Translations under genes and position numbers: made by a program
In this document: piece after piece, positions 1 through 5,593 of the stretch
Position numbering within the stretch: position 1 is the first letter of the stretch
Layout of the letters: each line of letters starts with the position of its first letter
NCBI GenBank assembly: GCA_900547505.1
Contig: URGY01000121.1
Location: 1-5,617, forward strand
Source: an uncultured Collinsella sp.
GTDB lineage: Bacteria; Actinomycetota; Coriobacteriia; Coriobacteriales; Coriobacteriaceae
DNA length: 5,617 nucleotides
Reading direction: 5' to 3'
Notes under the pieces: model-generated
Told to the model about the DNA's origin: nothing
Seen by the model: the letters and a program-made list of their open reading frames with translations, nothing else
The model's database searches: none

Positions 1-102
1 CCTATATATCGTCCCGCGCGCAGTTTCGCAGCGAAGCGAGAATGTTTGAGCACGGAGGTTACACCCCGGCCCGCCTGGGAGACCTCCGTGGAACAAACCT
101 AC
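1..102. other. Non-coding contig start with compound inverted repeat
   Basis: No gene can be supported in this stretch. It lies downstream of the exporter operon, whose last stop codon (TAG on the minus strand) is at 105-103. It holds the inverted repeat described separately at 44-118 and, further left, a small self-complementary stretch (TTCGC 25-29, GCGAA 31-35). On the plus strand one frame is open from base 2 to a TGA at 47-49. It would encode only about 15 residues of a possible C-terminal tail of a gene lying off the contig. If that tail were real, the two transcription units would converge here and the hairpin would sit between them, but there is no homology evidence for it. Confidence 0.4.
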
Positions 103-118
103 CTACTCGAGCTCAAAC
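44..118 (-). terminator. Possible hairpin terminator of the exporter operon
   Basis: A perfect 9-bp inverted repeat, CACGGAGGT (51-59) and ACCTCCGTG (82-90), lies 13-54 nt after the stop codon of ABC half B. A smaller CCC/GGG hairpin (70-72 with 77-79) sits in its loop. A second repeat, GTTTGAGC (44-51) with GCTCAAAC (111-118), abuts the first on one side, so a minus-strand transcript could form a long, bulged rod that reaches into the last codons of the gene. The position fits an end-of-operon structure. No run of U residues follows on either strand, so a classical Rho-independent terminator is not shown. A dispersed repeat or a 3'-end stabilising stem is also possible. Confidence 0.35.
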
Positions 119-2022
119 GCTCCGGTATAGAGCTGATAGTAGTATCCGCGCTTGGCGATCAGCTCGTCGTGGTTGCCGCGCTCGATGATGCGGCCGTGGT
201 CCAGACAGATGATTGCGTCGGAGTTGCGCACGGTGGACAGGCGGTGCGCGATGACAAACGTCGTGCGGCCTTCCATGAGCTTATCCATGCCCGCTTGCAC
301 GATAGCCTCGGTGCGGGTGTCGATGCTCGATGTGGCCTCGTCCAGAATCATGGCCGGCGGATCGGCGACAGCGGCGCGTGCGATCGAAATCAGCTGGCGC
401 TGGCCCTGCGACAGCTGTGCGCCGTTGCCGGTGAGCATCGTGTCGTAGCCGTCGGGCAGGCGGGTGATAAAGTCGTCGGCGCCCGCGAGCTTGGCCGCCG
501 CGATGCACTCCTCGTCGGTGGCGTCCAGGTTGCCGTAGCGGATGTTATCCATCACGGTGCCGGTGAACAGGTTCACGTCCTGCAGCACCACGCCCAGCGA
601 GCGGCGCAGATCGGCCTTGCGGATCTTGTTGACGTTGATGCCGTCGTAGCGGATCTTGCCGTCGGCAATGTCGTAGAAGCGGTTGATGAGGTTGGTGATG
701 GTCGTCTTGCCCGCACCGGTGGCGCCGACAAACGCGACCTTCTGGCCCGGCTTGGCAAACACGGACACGCCGTGCAGCACCTCGTGGTCGGGCGTGTAGC
801 CAAAGTCGACGTTGTCCATGACCAGGTCGCCACGCAGCGGTACGTACTCGATCTCGCCGGTTGCGCGGTGCGGATGTTTCCATGCCCACATGCCGGTGTG
901 GTGGTCGGCTTCCTCGAGCTGCCAGGTATCGGGGTTCACCTGCGCGTTGACGAGCGTCACATAGCCTTCGTCGGCTTCGGGCTTCTCGTCGATGAGCTCA
1001 AAGATGCGGTCGGCGCCGGCGAGGCCCATGACCACGGCGTTGATCTGCTGCGAGATCTGACCGATTTGTCCGCAGAACTGCTTGGTCATGTTGAGGAACG
1101 GCACCACGACGGCGATGGACAGCGCCATGCCCGAGATGCTCAGGTTGGGCACGCCCAGCGCCAGGAAAATGCCGCCGGCAAGGGCCACCAACACGTAGAG
1201 CAGGTTGCCCAGGTTCATAAGGATAGGCATGAGGATGTTGGCGTACATGTTGGCCTTCTGTGAGACCTCGAAGAGCTTTTCGTTGCGCTCGTCAAAATCG
1301 GCCTCGGCGGCAGACTCGTGGCAGAATGCCTTGACGACCTTCTGGCCGTTCATGACTTCCTCGATATGGCCCTCGACCACGCCGAGCTCGGTCTGCTGCG
1401 CAATAAAGAAGCGCGCGGAGTTGGAGCCGAGCAGCTTGGTCATAAAGGTCATAAAGGCGACGCCGGCCACAATGACCAGGCACATCCACGCGCTGTAGTA
1501 CAGCATGATAAAGAACACCGTGACGATGACGATGGTCGTCATGAGCAGGTTGGGCAGCGACTGGCTGATCATCTGGCGCAGCGTGTCGATGTCATTGGTG
1601 TAGTGGCTCATGATGTCGCCGCGCTGGTGCGTGTCGAAGTAGCGGATCGGCAGGTCCTGCATGCGGTTGAACATCTTCTCGCGCAGCTTCTCCAGCGAGC
1701 CCTGCGTGACGATGGCCATGGCGCGGTTCCAGAAGAGCGAGGACAGGATGCCGATGCCGTAGATGCAGGCGAGGGTGGTCACGAGCTGTGCGATCTTGGG
1801 TTGCGCGGCTCCCCAATCGCCCGACTGCCACGATTCGCTAATAATCTGCAGGGCGCTCTGAAGGAAGGTCGCGCCGATGGAGTTGATGATGGCGCAGAGC
1901 ACCACGCCGGCGACGACGAGGGGCAAAAGCACGGGGTAAAAGCCAAAGAGCGTCTTGATGAGGCGCGATACGGTGCCGCCCTTGCGGTTGAGCGCGCGCT
2001 CGGCGGTCGTTGCCTTACTCAT
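103..2022 (-). CDS. Heterodimeric ABC exporter half B (consensus-site ATPase)
   Basis: This 639-residue protein is a full half-transporter of the ABC exporter (multidrug/lipid, MdlB-like) type, with an N-terminal membrane domain and a C-terminal ATPase. About six hydrophobic segments are visible (roughly 28-50, 80-97, 158-176, 180-198, 264-290 and 296-312). The ATPase has Walker A GATGAGKT (433-440), Q-loop Q481, signature LSQGQ (537-541), Walker B Asp561 with catalytic Glu562, D-loop SSID (565-568) and switch His593. The signature deviates from LSGGQ while all other catalytic residues are intact, the mark of the consensus-site partner in an asymmetric heterodimer. Residues about 352-397 form a Trp/His-containing linker not found in short MsbA-type exporters. 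The ATG at 2022 has GGAGG 8 nt upstream and overlaps the stop of half A by 8 nt (ATGAGTAA). The transported substrate cannot be read from the sequence; drug or peptide efflux is inference. Confidence 0.93.
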   Translation of the reverse strand: MSKATTAERALNRKGGTVSRLIKTLFGFYPVLLPLVVAGVVLCAIINSIGATFLQSALQIISESWQSGDWGAAQPKIAQLVTTLACIYGIGILSSLFWNRAMAIVTQGSLEKLREKMFNRMQDLPIRYFDTHQRGDIMSHYTNDIDTLRQMISQSLPNLLMTTIVIVTVFFIMLYYSAWMCLVIVAGVAFMTFMTKLLGSNSARFFIAQQTELGVVEGHIEEVMNGQKVVKAFCHESAAEADFDERNEKLFEVSQKANMYANILMPILMNLGNLLYVLVALAGGIFLALGVPNLSISGMALSIAVVVPFLNMTKQFCGQIGQISQQINAVVMGLAGADRIFELIDEKPEADEGYVTLVNAQVNPDTWQLEEADHHTGMWAWKHPHRATGEIEYVPLRGDLVMDNVDFGYTPDHEVLHGVSVFAKPGQKVAFVGATGAGKTTITNLINRFYDIADGKIRYDGINVNKIRKADLRRSLGVVLQDVNLFTGTVMDNIRYGNLDATDEECIAAAKLAGADDFITRLPDGYDTMLTGNGAQLSQGQRQLISIARAAVADPPAMILDEATSSIDTRTEAIVQAGMDKLMEGRTTFVIAHRLSTVRNSDAIICLDHGRIIERGNHDELIAKRGYYYQLYTGAFELE

Positions 2023-3829
2023 GTGCCTCGCCTCCTTCCTGGGTCTGAGCTTGCGTTACGGATGCCTCGGTGTCGGCCTCGACGGCCTCTTCGCCCTCGG
2101 CAGACATCTTGTTCTGCGAGGTAAAGGTCTCGCGGTAGATCTCGCTCGTCTTGAGCAGCTCGTCGTGGTTACCGATCTGCGCGATGCGGCCGCCCTCCAT
2201 GACGATGATGCGGTCTGCGTCCTGCACGGAGCTAATGCGCTGGGCGATGATGAGCTTGGTCGTGTTGGGCAGATAGCTTGCCAGCCCTGCGCGAATCTTG
2301 GCGTCGGTCTTGGTGTCGACGGCGCTCGTGGAGTCGTCCAGGATCAAGATCTTGGGGCGACGCAGCAGGGCACGCGCAATGCACAGGCGCTGCTTCTGAC
2401 CGCCGGAAACATTGGAGCCGCCCTGTTCGATCCAGGTGTCATAGCCCTTGGGGAAGCCGTCGACAAACTCGTCGGCGCAGGCCAGATGCGCGGCCTCGCG
2501 GACCTCTTCGTCGGTGGCGTTCGGGTCGCCCCAACGCAGGTTCTCGGCAATCGTGCCGCTAAACAGCACGTTTTTCTGCAGCACCATGGCCACCTGGTGG
2601 CGCAGGGCGTCCAAGTCGTAGTCGCGTACATCCACGCCGCCCACGCGCACGGTACCCTCGGTGGCGTCGTACAGGCGGGCGATGAGGTTTACGAGCGTGG
2701 ACTTGGCCGAGCCGGTGCCGCCGATGATGCCGATGGTCTCGCCGCTCTTAATGTGCAGGTCGATATCGTCGAGCGCCTGGCGCTTCGCATGCGCGGAATA
2801 CTTAAAGCTCACGTGGTCAAAGTCGATGGAGCCATCGGCGACCTCGAGCACGGGCTCGGCGGGATCGGCGATCGTGGGCTCGGCGGCCAGCACCTCGGTG
2901 ATGCGGTGCGCCGATTCGTCGGCCATGGTCACCATGACAAAGATCATCGATAGCTGCATCAGGCTCATGAGGATTTGGAAGCCATAGGTAAAGATCGAGG
3001 AGAGCTGGCCCACGTCGAACAGCGTGCCCTGGCTCGTGATGATGAGCTTGGAGCCCAGGTAGATGATGACGACAAACGCGCCGTTGACGCAGATGTTCAT
3101 CATGGGGTTGTTAAAGGCAAGCAGCTTCTCGGCGCGGGTGAAGTCCATCTGGACGTCGCGTGCGGCGGTCGCGAACTTCTCCTTCTCAAAGTCTTCGCGC
3201 ACGTAGCTCTTGACCACGCGCATGCCGGTGACGTTTTCCTCGACGGACTCGTTAAGGGCGTCGTACTTGTGGAACACGCGCGAGAAGATGGGACGCACCT
3301 TAAAGATGATAAAGAACAGCCCAAAGCCCAGCAGCGGAATGATGACCAGGTAGACCATGGCGACGCTGCCGCCCATGATAAATGCCATGGTAAAGGCGAA
3401 GATCAATACCAGCGGCGCGCGCACGGCGATACGGATGATCATCATAAAGGCCTGCTGCACGTTGTTGATATCGGTGGTCAGGCGCGTGACGAGCGAGGAG
3501 CTCGAGAACTCATCGATGTTGGCAAAGCTGAACGTCTGGATCTTGTAGAACAGGTCGTGACGCAGGTTCTTAGCGAAGCCGCAACTCGCATGGCTGCAGG
3601 TGACGCCGGCAGCGGCGCCAAAAGCAAGCGACGTCAGCGCGATGAGCACCAAAAAGCCCGCGGTGGGAAGCATCTCGGCTACGGTGGCGCCGTCTTTGAT
3701 GGCGTCGATCAGGTTGGCGGTGATAAATGGAATCAGCATCTCGCAGAGCACCTCGCCAAGCACGAGCAGCGGCGTGGCAACGGTGACTTTCATATAGTCG
3801 CGGATGCTTCCCATGAGGGTTTTAATCAT
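2015..3829 (-). CDS. Heterodimeric ABC exporter half A (degenerate-site ATPase)
   Basis: This 604-residue half-transporter has an exporter membrane domain (hydrophobic segments about 17-39, 56-78, 135-153, 158-176, 247-266 and 277-300) and a C-terminal ATPase. Its ATP-site residues are unusual. Walker A is GGTGSAKS (370-377) with Ala375 for the second conserved Gly. Asp499 replaces the catalytic Glu after Walker B Asp498, and Gln530 replaces the switch His. Q-loop Q418 and the signature VSGGQ (474-478) are canonical. Known heterodimeric exporters such as TM287/288 and LmrCD share this division, in which one partner carries the degenerate site. Its signature should complete the active ATP site of half B. 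The C-terminus (about 576-604) is an acidic, Glu/Ala/Gln-rich tail with no fold visible. The ATG at 3829 overlaps the marR stop by 8 nt (ATGATTAA), with GGAGG at 3840-3836 spaced 6 nt. Another Met at residue 6 is a less likely start. Substrate unknown. Confidence 0.93.
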   Translation of the reverse strand: MIKTLMGSIRDYMKVTVATPLLVLGEVLCEMLIPFITANLIDAIKDGATVAEMLPTAGFLVLIALTSLAFGAAAGVTCSHASCGFAKNLRHDLFYKIQTFSFANIDEFSSSSLVTRLTTDINNVQQAFMMIIRIAVRAPLVLIFAFTMAFIMGGSVAMVYLVIIPLLGFGLFFIIFKVRPIFSRVFHKYDALNESVEENVTGMRVVKSYVREDFEKEKFATAARDVQMDFTRAEKLLAFNNPMMNICVNGAFVVIIYLGSKLIITSQGTLFDVGQLSSIFTYGFQILMSLMQLSMIFVMVTMADESAHRITEVLAAEPTIADPAEPVLEVADGSIDFDHVSFKYSAHAKRQALDDIDLHIKSGETIGIIGGTGSAKSTLVNLIARLYDATEGTVRVGGVDVRDYDLDALRHQVAMVLQKNVLFSGTIAENLRWGDPNATDEEVREAAHLACADEFVDGFPKGYDTWIEQGGSNVSGGQKQRLCIARALLRRPKILILDDSTSAVDTKTDAKIRAGLASYLPNTTKLIIAQRISSVQDADRIIVMEGGRIAQIGNHDELLKTSEIYRETFTSQNKMSAEGEEAVEADTEASVTQAQTQEGGEAHE

Positions 3830-4328
3830 CCAGTTCCTCCCAGGTTACGCGGATTTTATCGAGCATTTCGGCGAGGTCCTCGCGCTCGTCGTGGGTGAGG
3901 GCACCAAAGGCCTGCTCTCTAAAGCGAATGCGGGCTGCCTGGTCGATGCGGGCGTTTTCCCGGCCGGTTTCGGTCAGGCGAATGGTGAGCTGCCGTCGAT
4001 CCTTGGGGTTACGGCTGCGCTCGATGAGGCCGTTGAGCTCGAGTTTGGACAGGATCTCGGAAAGCGACCCCGGCTTGAGGTCAAAGTGCATGCCGAGTTC
4101 CTGCTGCGACATCTCGCCGCCGGGTTGCTTGGCCAGCAGGCAGATGATGGGCGCCTTGCCGGACACGCCTCCGCCATGAAAATGCATGTAATGGCCGCAA
4201 AAGCCCAGGCCATTGAGGATGCGTTTGGCAAGCTTGTCTTCTGAGCTAACCGCTTCGGGTGCATCCGCCGGCTGTGACGGGTCGCCGTCGGGCTCGTGCG
4301 AACAAAGGTTAAGAGGTTCATCGCACAT
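3822..4328 (-). CDS. MarR-family transcriptional regulator
   Basis: This 168-residue protein is a winged helix-turn-helix repressor of the MarR family, first gene of the exporter operon. The DNA-binding domain runs from about 58 to 122. A helix at about 74-82 (SQQELGMHF) is followed by the recognition helix (about 86-99, containing SLSEILSKLE) and a wing with the family's DRR signature (Asp110-Arg112). Flanking helices at 30-50 and 125-165 would form the dimer interface. MarR proteins bind palindromic DNA as dimers and are released by small ligands or oxidation. The first 30 residues are an acidic, Pro/Ser-rich extension, probably disordered. A compact Cys/His cluster (Cys44, His46, His49, His51) just before the DNA-binding domain may sense metal or redox state; this is inference. 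No in-frame start lies upstream, because a stop codon is present four codons before ATG 4328. The gene overlaps half A by 8 nt, implying co-regulation and probable autorepression. Confidence 0.92.
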   Translation of the reverse strand: MCDEPLNLCSHEPDGDPSQPADAPEAVSSEDKLAKRILNGLGFCGHYMHFHGGGVSGKAPIICLLAKQPGGEMSQQELGMHFDLKPGSLSEILSKLELNGLIERSRNPKDRRQLTIRLTETGRENARIDQAARIRFREQAFGALTHDEREDLAEMLDKIRVTWEELDD

Positions 4329-4340
4329 GAATTAGTGTTG

Positions 4341-4347
4341 CTCCTTT
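4341..4347 (-). promoter_or_regulatory. Ribosome binding site of the marR gene, long spacing
   Basis: The minus strand reads AAAGGAG here, a strong Shine-Dalgarno match, but 12 nt separate it from the ATG at 4328. That is longer than the 6-8 nt seen at the other genes in this window. No alternative start codon lies closer, so the start stands; translation may be modest, as is common for repressors. Confidence 0.65.
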
Positions 4348-4352
4348 CTTTA

Positions 4353-4382
4353 GTTAGGTAGTGGAATTGTTTTGTGCCTAAC
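4353..4382. promoter_or_regulatory. Candidate MarR operator (inverted repeat over the start site)
   Basis: The arms GTTAGGTA (4353-4360) and TGCCTAAC (4375-4382) form an inverted repeat of 6 perfect base pairs plus one wobble and one more pair, around a 14-nt spacer. The element begins one base after the -10 box of the marR promoter and covers the predicted start of transcription, where a bound dimer would block initiation. The half-site centres are 24 bp apart, longer than the usual MarR palindrome. Two dimers, or a different regulator, are therefore possible. The assignment rests on symmetry and position only. Confidence 0.45.
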
Positions 4383-4383
4383 C

Positions 4384-4412
4384 AATCTAGGAGCATGAGA
4401 AATGAATGTCAA
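4384..4412 (-). promoter_or_regulatory. Promoter of the marR-exporter operon
   Basis: On the minus strand a perfect -35 box TTGACA (4412-4407) is followed, after exactly 17 bp, by a -10 box TAGATT (4389-4384), which matches the TATAAT consensus at four of six positions. Transcription should begin near 4377, giving a leader of about 48 nt before the marR start codon. This is the only strong sigma-70-type promoter I see in the window, and its position fits the three-gene operon. Confidence 0.72.
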
Positions 4413-4419
4413 GGTACCA

Positions 4420-4432
4420 AACTTATTAAGTT
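4420..4432. promoter_or_regulatory. AT-rich near-palindrome upstream of the marR -35 box
   Basis: The arms AACTT (4420-4424) and AAGTT (4428-4432) flank a 3-base centre. The site lies 8 bp upstream of the TTGACA box and overlaps the first stem-loop arm (from 4430). It could be a second regulator site or part of the stem-loop element. Such short AT-rich symmetry can arise by chance. Confidence 0.25.
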
Positions 4433-4531
4433 ACGGCGCTTTACCAAACGCCGTAACCGCTCGACGCTGCAAGCGTTCCTAAGCGGCAATCTGACGTTCA
4501 ATCGTCGGGCATGGCCGCAAGGCCTATGCCC
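4430..4531. other. Array of four consecutive stem-loops, possible structured RNA or repeat element
   Basis: Four hairpins follow one another with almost no gaps. The first pairs GTTACGGCG (4430-4438) with CGCCGTAAC (4449-4457). The second is nested: CCGCT (4457-4461) with AGCGG (4482-4486), and inside it ACGCT (4464-4468) with AGCGT (4472-4476). The third pairs GACG (4493-4496) with CGTC (4503-4506). The fourth pairs GGGCATGGCC (4507-4516) with GGCC plus ATGCCC (4521-4524, 4526-4531), with one bulged T and a GCAA tetraloop of the stable GNRA class. No known riboswitch or RNA family was recognised. Read on the minus strand, the array ends in the first hairpin followed by TTAATAAGTTT, which resembles an imperfect terminator. 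Read on the plus strand, it would need a promoter upstream of 4430 that I do not see. A dispersed genomic repeat is an equally good explanation. Confidence 0.4.
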
Positions 4532-4603
4532 CCCATTTCCGAAACCTTTCCGCAACAATGCGCTCTTCGCGACCCTGGCGCCCGCTCACAACGTCCCCTG
4601 CGC

Positions 4604-4609
4604 TACACT
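4604..4609 (+). promoter_or_regulatory. Weak candidate -10 box for the pyridoxamine kinase gene
   Basis: TACACT fits the TANNNT pattern accepted by many actinobacterial vegetative promoters and lies 50 bp before the kinase start, giving a leader of about 40-45 nt. No recognisable -35 hexamer occurs 16-18 bp upstream, so the promoter is either weak, activator-dependent or elsewhere. Confidence 0.35.
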
Positions 4610-4621
4610 TAGTCGCACTGT

Positions 4622-4635
4622 GGCGCTGCTGCGCC
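4622..4635 (+). other. Small hairpin in the kinase leader
   Basis: GGCGC (4622-4626) and GCGCC (4631-4635) form a perfect 5-bp stem with a TGCT loop, 11 nt upstream of the ribosome binding site. It could affect translation or be incidental in this GC-rich leader. Confidence 0.3.
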
Positions 4636-4646
4636 GTGCCCGAACC

Positions 4647-4654
4647 AAGGGAGA
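4647..4654 (+). promoter_or_regulatory. Ribosome binding site that fixes the kinase start
   Basis: AAGGGAGA lies with its GGGAG core 6 nt before the ATG at 4660. An in-frame ATG 34 codons upstream (4558) has no such site and would add a sequence unlike the kinase family, so 4660 is the start. Confidence 0.85.
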
Positions 4655-4659
4655 CCCTC

Positions 4660-5484
4660 ATGAAGAACACTCAGCTGCTGCTGATTAACGATATGTGCGG
4701 CTACGGCAAGGTCGCGCTTTCCGCCATGCTGCCGGTGCTGTCGCACATGGGCTACCGTATCCATAACCTGCCGACGGCGCTGGTGTCCGATACGCTCAAC
4801 TATCCCAAGTTCTACATCCACGACACCACGGAGTATGTCCGCCAGAGTCTCGCCATCTGGGAGGAGCTCGGCTTTGAATTCGATGCCATCTCGACCGGCT
4901 TTATCGTGACCGAGGAAGAGACGCGCATTATTTCGGACTTCTGCCACCGTCGCGCGCAAAAGGGCACCAAGGTGTTCGTCGACCCCATCATGGGCGACAA
5001 CGGCAAGCTTTATGCGGGCGTGCCCGAGTCCACGATTGGCCTTATGCGGCACCTGCTGGAGTGCGCAGACTACGCGGTACCCAACTATACCGAGGCGTGC
5101 CTGCTTGCCGATAGGCCTATCGCCGAGCAAATAACGCCCGATGAGGCCCGCGTCCTTGTGGACGCCGTGCGCGAGCTGGGTGCCAAGTCTGTGGTCATTA
5201 CGAGCGCCGTGGTCAATGGCACGAACGCGGTTATCGGTTACGACCATGTAGCGGGGGAGTACTTCACGATTCCCTTTGAGCTCATTCCGGTCTATTTCCC
5301 GGGCACGGGCGACACGTTTTCGGCGGTGCTCGTCGGCCGCGTTATGGCAGGTTGGAGTCTGCAGCGTGCGACGTCCGATGCCATGCGTGTGGTGGCTGAG
5401 CTTATCGAGCGCAATGCCGACCAAGAGGACAAGTCGGCCGGCCTGCCCATCGAGGCCTGCCTGGACGTGATCGACCATGAGTAA
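4660..5484 (+). CDS. Pyridoxal/pyridoxamine kinase (PdxY/PdxK-like, ribokinase fold)
   Basis: This 274-residue cytoplasmic enzyme should phosphorylate pyridoxal, pyridoxamine or pyridoxine with ATP in the vitamin B6 salvage pathway that supplies pyridoxal 5'-phosphate. It belongs to the ThiD-like branch of the ribokinase superfamily. Visible landmarks are the N-terminal substrate region INDMCGYGKVALSAMLPVLS (9-28), PTALVS (38-43), the VDPIMGD motif (107-113), the NYTE metal/phosphate motif (Asn142, Glu145) and the GTGD anion-hole motif (215-218) with catalytic Asp218. Length and motif order fit the pyridoxamine kinases of Firmicutes and Actinobacteria. Hydroxymethylpyrimidine (ThiD) activity cannot be excluded by eye, as related kinases overlap in substrate. 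The gene is divergent from the marR-exporter operon and has its own ribosome binding site. Its last 8 nt overlap the start of the next gene, suggesting a two-gene or longer operon. Confidence 0.9.
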   Translation: MKNTQLLLINDMCGYGKVALSAMLPVLSHMGYRIHNLPTALVSDTLNYPKFYIHDTTEYVRQSLAIWEELGFEFDAISTGFIVTEEETRIISDFCHRRAQKGTKVFVDPIMGDNGKLYAGVPESTIGLMRHLLECADYAVPNYTEACLLADRPIAEQITPDEARVLVDAVRELGAKSVVITSAVVNGTNAVIGYDHVAGEYFTIPFELIPVYFPGTGDTFSAVLVGRVMAGWSLQRATSDAMRVVAELIERNADQEDKSAGLPIEACLDVIDHE

Positions 5485-5593
5485 CGCTGACGAGGGCGGC
5501 GTCAAGCCTGCGGGCGAGAACAAGCCGCTCGGCGCGCCGCGTGGCAAGCGTCCGCGTATCCGCGTGAGCTGCGTGGACCAGCTGGGTGCGTGC
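5477..5593 (+). CDS. 5' end of an unidentified gene, truncated by the contig end
   Basis: An open frame begins at the ATG at 5477, which overlaps the kinase stop codon (ATGAGTAA, 5477-5484), and stays open to the end of the window. Only 39 codons are genomic, because the sequence from 5594 on is adapter. The visible part starts MSNADEGGVK, continues with a Gly/Pro/Lys/Arg-rich, probably flexible stretch, and then reaches what looks like the first strand of a folded domain, RIRVSCVDQLGAC (residues 27-39). No family was recognised and no function can be assigned. The Shine-Dalgarno match upstream is poor (GAGG 21 nt away), so translation may depend on termination of the kinase gene, or the true start may lie further downstream. 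Confidence 0.6.

Larger units (their letters stand above)
4329..4659. other. Divergent intergenic region, marR operon / pyridoxamine kinase
   Basis: This 331-bp region separates the two divergent transcription units. From left to right it holds the marR ribosome binding site, the candidate operator, the marR promoter, an AT-rich near-palindrome (4420-4432), an array of four stem-loops (4430-4531), a pyrimidine-rich stretch without recognised features (about 4531-4600), a weak rightward promoter (-10 near 4604) and the kinase leader with its ribosome binding site. I see no convincing small protein-coding gene in it. Confidence 0.7.

Noticed and set aside
2..49. C-terminal tail of a plus-strand gene entering from the left
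   Set aside because: Only about 15 codons are open before a TGA, which is too short to separate from chance.
46..1263. Long plus-strand open frame (405 codons) antisense to ABC half B
   Set aside because: It mirrors a well-supported ATPase gene, is rich in Val, Ala, His, Asp and Gly as expected from reverse-complemented GC-rich codons, and has no recognisable domain.
1318..2124. Plus-strand open frame (268 codons) antisense to the two ABC genes
   Set aside because: It runs opposite to both exporter halves, with the composition of an antisense shadow and no motif.
2975..3898. Plus-strand open frame (307 codons) antisense to ABC half A and marR
   Set aside because: It is the complement of clear membrane-domain codons, charged and His/Asp-rich, with no family resemblance.
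4430..4531. CRISPR array or tRNA in the repeat-rich intergenic region
   Set aside because: The repeats are inverted pairs of different sequence, not regularly spaced direct repeats, and no cloverleaf or T-loop motif is present.
4558..4659. N-terminal extension of the kinase from the ATG at 4558
   Set aside because: There is no ribosome binding site, the extension is Arg/Trp-rich and unlike the family, and a good site precedes the ATG at 4660.
4374..4688. 104-codon plus-strand open frame across the intergenic region
   Set aside because: It overlaps the promoter, the stem-loop array and the kinase start in another frame, and has no ribosome binding site or recognisable domain.
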